A stretch of 64,000 bases of DNA from Eutreptiella sp. 'Long Island Sound 2002' (lineage: Eukaryota > Euglenozoa > Euglenophyceae > Eutreptiales > Eutreptiaceae). The notes below the pieces were generated by a model. It ran no database searches. It had not been told where the DNA came from and saw nothing but the letters and a program-made list of their open reading frames with translations. Each line of letters begins with the position of its first letter. Within the stretch, counting starts at the first letter, position 1. The position numbers and the translations under genes are program-made. This document shows positions 1 to 10,816 of the stretch, piece by piece. Location of the stretch: assembly GCA_964036045.1 (NCBI GenBank), contig OZ038382.1, positions 150,734,961 to 150,798,960 on the forward strand. Direction: 5' to 3'.

Positions 1-337
1 GTCACTGTGCCGTCCTGTAGGCGTACTGCCTTGATGCCTCGGTGGCCCGTCTCCCCCAGGACCTTGTCGACATGTTTCAGGGATTTGTAGGGTTGGGGGT
101 TTGGAAAGTTGCGTTGTTGTTCTTGCGCCAGTTCCTCTGCCCGGTGGATGTGCCATTCCCTGAGTTGCTGGCGTGTGGTGTCCAGCCGTGCGGCGATTTC
201 CTCGTCGTCATGTTGGGCTTGTAGGTCATGCGAGTGCACTGCCGTGTGTAGTGCTCGCAGTAAGAAAAAGTCACTGCCATGTCTTTCTTGGAGCGCTTGA
301 TCCAGGCCAAGCCCCCCTTAAAACCCTTTGTTGATGC
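1..337 (-). pseudogene. Element Z, downstream fragment of a long unrecognised ORF
   Basis: The minus strand is coding-like up to position 337 and runs off the window edge at 1. It starts with the same peptide as the end of the 10738-13963 ORF (STKGFKGG, then AWIK, then SKKDMAVTF) and continues into a charged stretch with EEIAARLDTTRQQLREW. At least one frameshift near 250 separates the SKKDMAVTF part from that stretch, and a second near 110 is likely, because another frame then reads KVLGETGHRGIKAV. No known domain is recognised. With the insertion 338-10737 and one 79 bp repeat removed, this piece joins directly to the 10738-13963 ORF, so it is the downstream half of the same gene. It is a broken transposon-type gene rather than a host gene. 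Confidence 0.55.
259..337. repeat. 79 bp direct repeat, left copy (flank of the 338-10737 insertion)
   Basis: Matches 10738-10816 in the same orientation with two mismatches seen by eye (at the codons reading GLAWIKR on the left and GFAWIKP on the right). Both copies lie in the coding sense of element Z on the minus strand. The pair has the form of a target-site duplication, but is far longer than the 4-6 bp usual for LTR elements. Confidence 0.85.
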
Positions 338-1052
338 TAAGACAAACTTAAGTGTTTTTATCTCTCTTTTGTTGCCTAAAGTACACTTTCTCAAAGTAAC
401 TAGGGTTGTGACCCTAGCCCCCCCCATGAAGTTCACCCCTACCACTCAACTGAGCGGAGGTACCTTCCTTCATGGAGGACATACCAAAATAAATCAGGCA
501 TTTCATGCTTGTTGGCCTTGGAGGTTAAGCCTAAGTGGTCTCCCACCCCAAGACCCCTATACTCAATTGTTTCTACCACTTATTGTGGTCCTACTTTGTA
601 ACTGTTTCTGAATTCAGTTGCTTGGCCAAGTCATTTTCTGTGTGGTCCTGACATCTATGCCTCTCAGTCCTAACCAGCACCATTTCACCCAAAAGAGTGC
701 ACATGAAGTGCCTAATGCAACCTCTGAGGCTAGAGTCTGACCAATTTTCATATAAAATCTTTTGTATTATCCATTTGTGATTGAATCTATGTGCATAAAC
801 CTGCTTTGTCTATCTGCAGCCCTTCTGTGTTACACTGGATTCCAAAACCAATCATTGATTCGATCCACATTCAGTCCTTGCTCTACTTGCTGCTTTGGTT
901 TTGGGTTTTCAACTACAAAACCTGCAGGAATACATCAAAAGACCCAGGGCATAATTCAAGGAAATCTTTCCGGTAGCAGAGGCAGTCCCTTGTGACCTTT
1001 TGAACCGACCCTGAGAAGAAGTGCAGAACAAAAGCTCAACAACAAGTTCATC
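338..1052 (+). other. Non-coding leader of the first retroelement
   Basis: 715 bases between the left insertion border and the gag ATG. It is more AT-rich than the flanks. No ORF, LTR signature or primer-binding site (TGG-type) is recognisable. Confidence 0.5.
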
Positions 1053-2909
1053 ATGTCCACGCCAAGCGTCAGGACCTGGCCTATCCGAATTGTCCAAGTA
1101 CAAATGGGCAGCATGGCCCACCCAATGAGTGAACCACCACACCGAGCTCCACATCATCTCAGTGGCGCATCTGGGTCCCAAGGAGATCCAGAACGCAGAA
1201 GGGCGGAAGAGAATAAAGGCCTTACAACCGAGGCCTTAGCAGCACACGGTGGAGACAGCTTCAGTCACCTCCACAGACGTGTGGCTGCTTCAGTTTCAAG
1301 ATCAAATTGTCCAGCTTCATCCTCAACTGCCATTGAAGGACCTGAGGAGTATGAAGAGCTGAAGCGGAAGATGGATGAGTACATCCTACATCAGGAGTAC
1401 TACAAATCCATCCGTGGGGAAGATGGAGAGGAGCCACTGGCTGTACATGGATCCATACCACTTATAGACCTAGGGTCCTACGCGCACTGGGGTCCTCCGT
1501 CCACTGCATCCCTGCCAAGACGAACAAGACCTGAGTATCCAAGACCATGTTATCCAACCCCAAGGGCTCCCGAAGTGGGCCCAACACGAGTCGAAGAACA
1601 ACATCATCCAAGGCCAACCTACGGTGCCCTGGATCAAACGGCCGAGCTGCTGGCCAAATTCCTGTCTGGATCAGAAGATCCAGATGTGACGGCCTTATCA
1701 GAGGCCATTAAGGCTAAACTGGGTATTGCAGAACCCTTACCCAAGCCTGAGTTGCTCTCTCTCTCTCCAGGGCTGAGTACCCTGGCCGAAGATCTCAAGA
1801 GATCGAGGGTCTCAAGGCTGTTGCCTAAGGTCACCTGCCCCAGCCCCTTTCACCCCCGTGCCAGGACTGTGCCTATGGCGGATCTACAGGACGTGCCTGT
1901 CACAGAGAGTGAGAGAAGAGGGCTGTCAGCCCTGGCCCCTCTTGCCGGCGTGTCGCCTTCAGGCCTAACTCCGGGGGGTGGGAAGACGGGCAGACCAATT
2001 GCCCAGGCGAACATCTAGCTGGAACTGCCGGAGTTCGACCCCAAAAATCTGCCTGAATGGGCAGAAGAATTTGCAGAGTTCCTTTTGTTGACTGGCCAAT
2101 CCCATGTGGATGTGGCCACCAAATGTTCACTGCTAAAACGCTCATGCAAAAAGAAATTTTTGCAAAAACAGGTCAAACAGATTGTGAAAACCTGTTCTAC
2201 TTGGGCAGAGGTACTCCTGAGGTTAGAGAAAACATTCCCAGTCTATGAGACTGACCTCAGCGTACGCACACAGATCGAGGAGCTACCTATGCTCCCGGAG
2301 TTTCCATCCGCTGCGAGAATTTCTGAGTATGTGTGCGACTTGGAGTACTTATTTTCGAGGATGAACGTGGGCTCCTACGGAGCCACTGAGCCCCACCTGT
2401 GGCTCATGAGTAAGATCCCCCAGCGTACGTGGGATGATTGCCGCTCCACCTCTGAGAGGAAGAGCAGGACCCACTCGTACGATACACTGGTGGATCTCTT
2501 GATTGAGCTAGCTCTTGAGAGACAGAATGACTCCCACATGGAGAAATTCCTCAAGAAGCATTTGGGACGAGGTGGTACCCCTACCCCCGAACGTGGCGAA
2601 GGGAAGGGGCATAAAAATCCCACTAACACCAACCAGGGAGGTGGTAAAGGGAGGGGCAACCTACGTGCCATGAACGAGGTTCCAACTGATGCAGGCACAC
2701 CCCCCCTGTTTTACTGCCGACCTGTCAATGACAAGGGGGGACCTTGTCATGCCTCTGACTGCGATCTCCGCAGTGGCTGTATGCTGCAGATGAAACGTCA
2801 GCAGCATACTAAAGATGGGAAAACTGTGACCCATCAGGACCACTTCAGGTGTACCATCACCTGTGGTTACTGTGGCAAACGTCGTCAATATCAAGAAACG
2901 CGAGAGTGA
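1053..2909 (+). pseudogene. gag (capsid/nucleocapsid-like) of the first retroelement
   Basis: One reading frame from the ATG at 1053 to the TGA at 2907-2909, broken by a single TAG at 2016-2018. Before the stop are about 320 residues of polar, Arg/Pro-rich sequence with a short acidic helix-like stretch (EEYEELKRKMDEY). After it the frame continues without a shift into a helical capsid-like region (WAEEFAEFLLLTGQ, then TWAEVLLRLEKTFPVYE), followed by a Gly/Lys-rich linker and a Cys/His-rich tail (FYC, CHASDC, HFRCTITCGYCGK at about 2700-2885), which is a likely zinc-binding nucleocapsid. The frame is lost near 2890, where a shift leads into the Lys/Arg-rich tail of the next entry. In Ty3-type elements Gag forms the particle and packages RNA; here this is inferred from position and composition, not from a recognised capsid signature. 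Confidence 0.65.
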
Positions 2910-4960
2910 CAAACTCAAGCGTCAGGAGGCGGAGCGCCAGAAGACCCAGACACCCGCCAGAAATCCCCCTAATGGGGATAAAGGTAAAGGAGGTGGCAAG
3001 GAGGGTGGCAAAACTGGACCCCCTAACCCCCAGAGGCGCTCATCAGCGCCTGTTGCTACACCTACTCCTGCTGCTACACCCGCTCCTGCCGCAGGTGTCC
3101 CCCAGAAGCGCCCCGAAGGGGATAACGCTACCCCTGAGGGGAATAATTCTAAGAAGAGGCGCTTGGCCTGGATGGCCAAGTCCCTCATGGCTGCAGGGGT
3201 GGATGTGAAATTCCCTGATGAGGAATAGGGGGGCGGCTCCGAAGAGGAGGACTTGGTTTTCTGGATCCTCGTAAAAATCGGGGATCAGGTTTTTCGAGCA
3301 GTGCTTGATACCGGTGCAACACTTTCCATAGTGGCCCGGCGCCTGCTTAAAACTTTCAGGAAAACTAAGACCGTGGCCATAAGAGTAGGGGATGGGCGTA
3401 CCATCCATTCCTTGGGGGGGGTCGATGTGACCATATGTCTGGGCGACGAAACCGTGACCCAACACTGCAGAGTGTTGGACACTGACGCCTTTGACATCGT
3501 CATTGGCACCGACTTTCTAAGAAGAAACCCCCAGGTAAAAATGCTGTCCCTACAGCGTCCTTACTCTTTGCACTGCGACTTTGGCAGTGGGCTATTCTCC
3601 GTTCCTTTGGAGCTGTCAGGACGAAAAGAGTCTGGGCTGCGCTACGCAGCCAAGACGAACTATCGTACTGAAAACTACCAACTGGCCCGTCATGTTCCCG
3701 AAAATGGACTGGCGGCCCTTCAGGTAAACCTGGATGAGATCCAGGTGGAATTGTTTGCGAGCCAACAACAGCACATCATGCAGTTGTACTGCTCGAAACA
3801 AATGAACAATGCTTTCCGTTTCTTCTGGAAAGCAATGGGCCTAGCGTATGCTAACCCTCCCTTCTCCTTGCTCGCGAAGGTTCTAACCAAGATCGCTTAT
3901 GAGGGAGGAAGGGTTGTTATGTGCACCCCTGACTGGGGTTGCTCTGGTGAACATGCTTACTGGCGCCGTATGCTTGACCGAATGACCGTGGGAAGAGTGC
4001 AACTTCCCGACGGCCCCATCTATGTGCCTGAGGACTCAGACACAGCTATGCAGGCCCCTGAGTCGGCCAGTTTCCTGTCTATCATCGATGGATCTCTCAA
4101 TCCTGTACCCCTGTGTGACCTGGACCAGGTGCTACTAAAAGAGGTCATGGCCGAAAATCGTGGCCTGACCCTTTATGATCTCAAAAATCGATCTCCTGAG
4201 CACCTATCTGCCACACTTACAGGGTGTGAGTCACCTGATGACTATCTGGAACCTGCAGCTGTAAAAGAGGATGTTTTCGACCAACTGTCTGAGATCGCCA
4301 GCACTATTCCCTCTGTTGATCCCAGCTGTGTTGACCTAAAACATAGTGCTTTCCTGGCCCGGCTGTTGCTAGAGGAGGTAGATCTAGAGTCAACCTCTGA
4401 ACCCGCTTCCTCTGTTGGGAAACCAGTGCTACACATGCAGCCTGTGCACACAGGTGAACCCGTGGCCCGGAATGCTGATGCTCTGGCATCGCCTGCTGCT
4501 AATAACATGCCATTGTCTGAGCATGACACTCAAGAACTCCGACGGCTGTTGTACCTGATGGCCGAAGGTATTGAGCGCCAAGAGCGGCTGCAATACCTCA
4601 GACAGATCTGGAAATACTCCATCTGGTCTGAGGAGGACGATGAGTCCTATACGCTGCCTGATCCTGAGATACCTCTAGTGTATTCTCTACACTATGGGCA
4701 GCAATGTCCCCCTGAGTGGGACGATGGTACTGTACCTGCCGAAACTGCTGATCGGCATAAAAAGAAAGAACATGGAAAAAGCAACCTCCATGCTGAGGAG
4801 GATTTCCTTCAGAAACTCGAGAGTCTTAACCTTGACCCCCGCCTGAAGAAACTGCTGATGACCTATGAGGAGGTGTTCGGCGCCTTGCCGCCTCCCCTTT
4901 CTTGTAAAAAACTGGTCCCGATGGACTTGAAATTGGAAACCAGAATTCGAAAAGACGCGA
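2885..4960 (+). pseudogene. Basic tail, retropepsin-like protease and linker of the first retroelement
   Basis: This frame continues gag after a shift near 2890: KKRESDKLKRQEAERQ, then a Pro/Ala/Gly-rich linker. It reaches a TAG at 3226-3228 and then, in the same frame, the protease. The retropepsin active-site motif is clear (AVLDTGATLSIVARR, Asp codon at 3307-3309), and the second conserved motif is IVIGTDFLRR near 3505. After the protease come about 430 residues with acidic and Leu-rich stretches and no recognised domain, ending in KLVPMDLKLET, which normally sits just before the RT. The frame is lost near 4955, where reading shifts into the RT frame. The protease would cut the Gag-Pol polyprotein; this copy cannot be made without readthrough and frameshifting. 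Confidence 0.75.
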
Positions 4961-7900
4961 GTGAGGCGTCGTCCCTATCCCGCTCCACAGGAACAGGTTG
5001 AAGAAATCGAGCGCCAGATCCAAGAATGCATTGATGCTGGCCTCGTTGAAGAGTATAAACACGGGGACTATCCCCATCACTGCAGTCCCTGTTTCCTTGT
5101 TGCTAAACCAGGGTCGACTGCCCTACGTCTTGTTGTAGACTATGGTGAGGTCAACAAGAAAACCCAGAACCACTCAGGGAGTATTCCTAACATGGAAAAC
5201 ACCCTGGAGCGTATTGCCAAATGCAGGTATAAGACCAAAATGGACAAACGCTCTGGTTTCTGGCAGGTTGACCTAACCGCCGCAGCTCAGGAGCTGCCTG
5301 CCTTTATAACCCCTAAGGGTCGTGTCTTCAAGTGGAAGGTTATGCCTTTCGGGGTGGCTAATGCCCCAGCGCTCTTCCAGGAGCTTATGAACAAAATTTT
5401 GTACATACTGAGGCGCAGGCCTCTAGTACAAGAGTTGATTTCTCGGGGTGCAGAAATGGAGGCTCACATCAACGACGTGAGTTTGGGTACTAATACCAAA
5501 GAGGACCATGTCCTTCTCCTCCGTGAATTTTTCACTGTCTGTCAAGAAAACCATCTCCGAATCAAACTCGAAAAATGTGAGTTTATGAAAGAGGAGATGG
5601 AGTATTTGGGTTTCAACGTGGGGTATGGCTGGTGGAAACCAGTCGCGTCTAAGATGCAGCCCCTACAGGACATGCAGATTCGCGATGACCCTAAGAAGGG
5701 TCTACACGATGTGAGGAGTTTTGTGGGCGCCTGTAATTTCTATCGGCGTCACATCCACAATTTTACTTACTCCTCTGCACCCCTCACTGACCTGATCAAG
5801 AAAACTACTCCCTGGAGATGGACCTCCAGCGAGGAAGAGTGTTTCCAGGAGTTGAAGAAGAAGATTGCCTCCACCAACTGCCTGGGAGTGCCCCGCCCTG
5901 AAGGCGAGATAGTCCTGATCACTGATGCCAGTGATGTAGGGGGAAGAGGTACGATCTACCAATGGCAGGAGCTTAACTCCGCTGAACTAACCCACTGCCA
6001 TTATCGTACTACTGGACTGAACCGTGATGGTTCGTTGAAACATGACTATCCTACCAGTGAGTGGCAACTGGTGCCACTGGGACACTGGAATTGGAAATGG
6101 AACCAAGCGCGTTCCAACTACAGCACCTATGACCAGGAACTCCTGGCCGGTATGTTGGTGCTATCGTCACAATCCCGACTCCTGGGATCTAACCCTATTG
6201 TCTGGCTGTGTGACCAGGAGCCTGTGAAGTCTTTTCAGAAGGGCCCACCACCTGAAAAAGCAAAGCTAAAACGGTGGTGGACTTACCTGAGCCAGTTCAG
6301 GCTGACAGTGCATCATATCCCCGGGATTAAGAATGAACTGTCTGACTATATATCGCGCAACAACTTCGATGCGCTTATTGGTGAGAGCTCTGAGGCGCTC
6401 GCCAAAGATACTTTCCAGCGTATGGATGTCCAGCTTGACCTGTCCATGCGCACTGCCGGAATCCTGGAGGGTTGGAGTCTAACGGACTATCAGTCAGAGT
6501 ATGAAGAAATTCTCCAAACCCTCAGCACTGGTCTCGAACCCCGTGTCATTGACGGGCACCAGTGGTATAAAAACAATCAGTACCTCTTCTACGAGGACCG
6601 AATTGTGGTGCCTGAGGCACGACTGGATGGGTGCCTACAGTGGTCCCATCTCAGTTCTGGTCACACTGGCGCTAATCGCTCAGTGGACATCTTCTGTGAG
6701 TGTTTCTACTCTAGTCTAACCCTGACTGAACTGAGGTCGCGTATGCAGACCATTGTGGATGCTTGTGGCTGTCATGCCAGCAAGCAGAGCGACAGTAGGG
6801 ATAGGGGCCTGATCTCCAGCTTACCCATACCCTATTGTGCTAACTCTCTTCTCTAAGTGGATTACATCCACGGCCTACCACGCTTTGGCGGCTATGATAG
6901 TTGCCTCGTGGTCACCTGTGGTCTATCTCGCTTCACCCGTGTGTTCCCTTGCAATAAGAAAATCACAGGTGAGCAGACTGTGAAAATGTTGGTCGAACAA
7001 TGGTTCGAACCCTATGGAGCACCTAAGCAGGTGCACTCTGATGAGGACGTACGCATCCGCAGTGACACTGGGTGGTACAAACGAGTGCTAAATGCCCTCA
7101 ACGTGGAGGTAACCACAGGTGTGCCCTATACCCACACGTCTAACCCTCTCTGTGAGAGACAGAACCGTGTGGTGGAGCAAAACTTAAGGATCCTGATGAA
7201 ACAGGAGCGCACCAAGGACTGGGTACGCCTAGTGCCCTGGGCAGTGCTGTCCATGAACTCACAGCGGAGCTCTTCTACGGGTTTCACCCCCCACGAACTG
7301 TTCCATGGAGGACAACCTGCTTGGTTCTTCAAAACCCCCTTTCCTGAGGACTTCAAGAGCCCTGTGGGAGATTGGCTGGAACACAAGCAGTCTCTGGCTG
7401 ACCAGGCTGGTACTAACCTGAGGCACATTCGTGACCGTGAACAGAGCCGACGGAACCGCCTACGGCGACCTGCCAGCTTCAAGGTTGGTGACCTTGTTTT
7501 GGTACACCATTCACGCCTACCCTCCTGGCCATGTAACTGCCTACAGGACCCTTACTTTGGACCCTATCGTATCATCAGGATAGATGGATCCAGGATCCAT
7601 GTCAGGTGCAGTCCACGTCTAGGTGGTGAACTGCTGTGTGCACCTAAGCAATTGAGGCACTATCACTCCCCTGACGACTTGTCTTGGGATGAGTGGCGCC
7701 TCAGCGACAGTGAGATTGAACGTATAGACCTAGAGAACGCTGCCAGTCCAGAGGAGGCAGACGAACTCGAAGGGATGACTGCCGATGAGATGGCAGTCGA
7801 TGGTTACTACGTGGTTGCAGGTATTGCTCGCCACGAGTATAAACAGGGCTGGAAATTCCTTACCCTGTGGGATGGCTATGGGTTGCCGGAGGCGACCTGG

Positions 7901-8032
7901 GAACCTATGTCAGCCTTCATACAACCAGATGGGAGTATCAACCCCATCTTCCGCACTTACCTCGTTGAGAACAACGAGGGGCAGCTCCTAACCCGTGCTG
8001 AGACTATGTCCGAGCGTAAGAAGCGCAACTAA
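4961..8032 (+). pseudogene. pol: reverse transcriptase, RNase H, integrase, chromodomain
   Basis: One frame broken only by a TAA at 6854-6856. RT: LVVDYGEVNKK near 5130 and WKVMPFGVANAPALFQ near 5334 are canonical Ty3-type motifs. The YxDD box, however, reads HINDVSLG near 5465-5490, so the first catalytic Asp is Asn. RNase H: VLITDASDVGG near 5912, STYDQELLAGM near 6123 and WLCDQEPVKSF near 6203. Integrase: a zinc-finger-like part (SHLSSGHTG, then CGCHASK), then Asp at VDYIHGLPRFGG (6857), Asp in QVHSDEDV (about 7038) and Glu in CERQNRVVEQ (about 7152), 37 residues apart, followed by a GPY-like DPYFGPYRII near 7548. The chromodomain (VVAGIARHEYKQGWKFL, then ATWEPMSAF, about 7810-7925) keeps its WEP aromatic. 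Chromodomains guide chromovirus integration to chromatin marks. The Asn substitution and the TAA make this copy inactive. Confidence 0.9.
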
Positions 8033-10410
8033 TAACCCTGTGTCAGTCTACTGACAGGTGCAGTGAGCACTCTTCTGCAGACGTGCCTGTGTATGGCTGT
8101 AAGAGCAGTTGTCACAGTTGCCCCGCATTGCATCGCAGGACAGGACCGTTAGCCCCCCGTGACAACCACTCCCTGGCCGAAGGCCATTGGTTTTACACAG
8201 ACTACTGCATACTGAGCACTGCACTGACCCAGTCTGTGCCCTGCAGACCCATGCCTATGGTTTCCAGCGTGAGCCAGGTGGCCGCTTATCTTGATTGCAG
8301 CCACCCAGCGAGTGTGTGCCTTGTTGACCATGTGTTGCACCGGTACTGCCCTAATGTGATGACCTTGGTGAGCAAACGAAGAACGGTGGCTTACTACACC
8401 AGGGGGGAATGACAAGCAAGGTGTTATGAGGCAAGGTGTGTCTTCCCTCCTTGGGGACAAGCGAGCCCACAGTTAGGACCCCTGACTGGTCCAGACCCAT
8501 GGGGTTCTACCCTTCCTTACAGGGTTTACCATACCCCTAAGTGTGCTACGTATGTCTGTATGTGTCTCACTTCTCTCCCCAGCGTGGCTCCTGGAGACCG
8601 GGCTTCGCTGACGTCGGACCGAAGGTCCTAATCAGGTACTATTACCACTCCTATGGCGCCCAATTTCTGTGCTGGCGCCTATCCTTGGGGTAAGACGGCA
8701 AAAGCCCTACCTACTAAGAGGGGAGGGGTGGCCAAGTGTGCTAAGGGCATACAAAACGCCCATTTTTGCTACAGGCCAAAAGCTAACGCACTCCCCTGCC
8801 CACGAGGAAAAGCACGCAGGACAGGAGACACCACTACACTACACTCACTAACGCCAGCACCGGCCGTCGAAGGCAGGGTGAGCACTCATCACTTGCACTC
8901 ACCTCCTGCCAGGCCTGCTGACCCTAACCCCCACACACGCTACTGGGTGCTGCTTTCGAAGTTCACTCAGGCCCTAATGGCCCTCCTGTGAAGAAGACAA
9001 GAGAACACAGCGCTCCTAAGCAGCTGTGGCCTAACAGGGGACGCCACAACGTGTTTCCCCTGCTAGGGCTTGGAGGGAAGGGGTGCTCTCGTTGCGTGCA
9101 CAGCGCAGATGTCGTTGAGGTCGAACTGCCCTCGCCAGTACTGGCTGAGGCAAAGTGATTTAATTTGTGATCAGCGCCCCTGTTTTGCTGGGGCAGAAAA
9201 ATGGTAGCCGCCGAAGGCAGCTGCTGCGTGCACCAATCACCCTTAACCTCTCCCACCTGTACAACAGAGGCAAATGAAGGGGTGTTTGCGCCGGAGGAAC
9301 CAAGCCACACTCCAGGTATTATACCCTTCTCAGTGTGACCTATAATACACTGTTCGCAAACACGCTGACGGATCAGCTACCCCTGTCAAGCAAGCAAGCT
9401 TTAAGAAACTCCTCGGGTTCTCTTAAAGAACGTACCGAGGAGCCTCTGGGTAACCTAAACAAGGTTTACCGTGCGCAATTCGCGTGGCCTACCCTTTAAT
9501 GCATCATGTGCACGCAGGGAAGGGAGGCTGAACCACTGACTCAACCAGGAGGTGAGCTCCTCCTGGGCTAACCTACCTTACTCACCATGCATCGTGTGAA
9601 TGCCGAATTGAAACGAGCACAAAACAAACCTAAGCGTTTTAAGCAACTCAACTTTAACGCCACGGCCGCACACGAACAAACGCTTTTTGTACTTACCTGT
9701 GAAGAAGAAAACAAGGGTGAATTTCGGATACAGGTAAAGCGTCACAGCGTGTGGATGCCTCGATTAGGCACATGCATCGCGAGCACAGCGCATATTCTAA
9801 CCCTACGTGCGCGCTGCGCGCTCCATTCGCATCACATACCTTTCATTCCTGCTTTTACCTGTGCAGAGCACGAGAGAAGAACACCCGAACCCCCAACGAG
9901 CACAGCGTTGACAACCCTAACTTTTTGACGAAACAACCAACACGAACGCAATGCGTGAATGTGAGGTGACACAGACATACCTGAGAGACGGGATGTTGAA
10001 CTGCTCTGTGTTGTGAGCTGAATTTGAATGCTTGACTCTAAAGTTTATAAAAATTTTGATGCAACTGTGCAAAAATTTCCTTTAAAACTTTAAAAACTAC
10101 GGCTCAAACCTTCTTTTCCGAAAGCCGTTTACGCTTGCGCAACCCTTTTCTTGGAGTCCGCTTCCTTTGCGCTTGTCTGCGACTTTTAGTTATGTGTAAA
10201 AATGACGATTTCCCGCGTGGTTTCGTCGATTTTTAACGATTTCACTTGCTAAATCGCAACCCCCTTCCGCTAAACCGCAGGAATCACTCCCTGCTGGTTA
10301 CATTTTCTATTTTTTTCCAGCTCCTGGGGGTTTGTGTCCTCCATTGGGAGTATTGCTCCGCCCTGGCCTTTGGTCAGGACGTTTACTAAAACGCTGTTTA
10401 TACGGCGATG
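8033..10410 (+). other. 3' non-coding part of the first retroelement
   Basis: No supported gene. At 8401-8409 a purine tract (AGGGGGGAA) is followed by TG, as expected for a polypurine tract next to an LTR. At 8654-8661 there is TGGCGCCC, which has the form of a primer-binding site. If both are real, 8410-8650 would be an LTR followed by the leader of a second, permuted copy, but I find no matching LTR elsewhere in the window. An ORF at 9587-9928 has no recognisable content. The part 9990-10330 is AT-richer and holds nothing I can name. Confidence 0.35.
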
Positions 10411-10439
10411 GCCGTCTGCATCAGAGCGTTCGACTGTAC

Positions 10440-10500
10440 CCTAGTGGTCAAGCACATGTGCTCTAGGGAGGGAGTCCTGGGTTCAATTCCCACTACCCCC
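10440..10500 (+). repeat. tRNA-like segment with pol III box A/box B (SINE-type or tRNA relic)
   Basis: TAGTGGTCAAG at 10442-10452 resembles a box A, and GGTTCAATTCC at 10480-10490 fits the box B consensus GGTTCRANNCC. The spacing of about 38 bases is tRNA-like. The T-arm GGG-TTCAATT-CCC folds, but I could not pair an acceptor stem or find a clean anticodon arm. It is more likely a tRNA-derived repeat or decayed tRNA than a working tRNA gene. Confidence 0.35.
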
Positions 10501-10737
10501 AAACTTTTTCCAAAAGTTTTCGTCGCACGCCGGCGACTTTTGAGGAATGCCCCATCGAAGGGACATCATTCACGGTACATTACACTGTTTTTCAAGGGTA
10601 CCTACAGTGTGATAGGCTTCTATGAAGTGATGAGGATGTTTTTGGTAAGTTTAATGCATTTTTTTGAGGTAATTTTGGTAATCTTTCAGCTTTTTTCCTT
10701 GGTCCTACTAGCTTCATGACCTAGTACTCCAGGGGGG

Positions 10738-10816
10738 AGTAAGAAAAAGTCACTGCCATGTCTTTCTTGGAGGGCTTGATCCAGGCGAAGCCCCCCTTAA
10801 AACCCTTTGTTGATGC
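10738..10816. repeat. 79 bp direct repeat, right copy
   Basis: Partner of 259-337. It marks the right border of the 338-10737 insertion. Confidence 0.85.

Larger units (their letters stand above)
338..10737 (+). mobile_element. Degenerate Ty3/gypsy-like chromodomain retroelement inserted in element Z
   Basis: This 10.4 kb segment separates the two halves of element Z and is bounded by the 79 bp direct repeats. It carries, in order, gag (from 1053), protease, reverse transcriptase, RNase H, integrase and chromodomain (to 8032). I see no pair of long terminal repeats inside it: 338-1052 and 8033-10737 do not resemble each other. Its ends (TAAGACAAAC... and ...ACTCCAGGGGGG) are not TG...CA. The coding part has two in-frame TAG codons, one in-frame TAA, two frameshifts and a substituted RT active site, so the copy is dead. 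It may be an LTR element that lost its LTRs, or a composite. Confidence 0.7.

Noticed and set aside
8654-8661. TGGCGCCC as a primer-binding site
   Set aside because: It lies 3' of pol, no LTR end (CA) directly precedes it, and no LTR pair is visible. Mentioned only as a possibility in the 3' region entry.
9587-9928. 113-codon ORF in the 3' part of the first retroelement
   Set aside because: No motif and no conserved partner; treated as chance.
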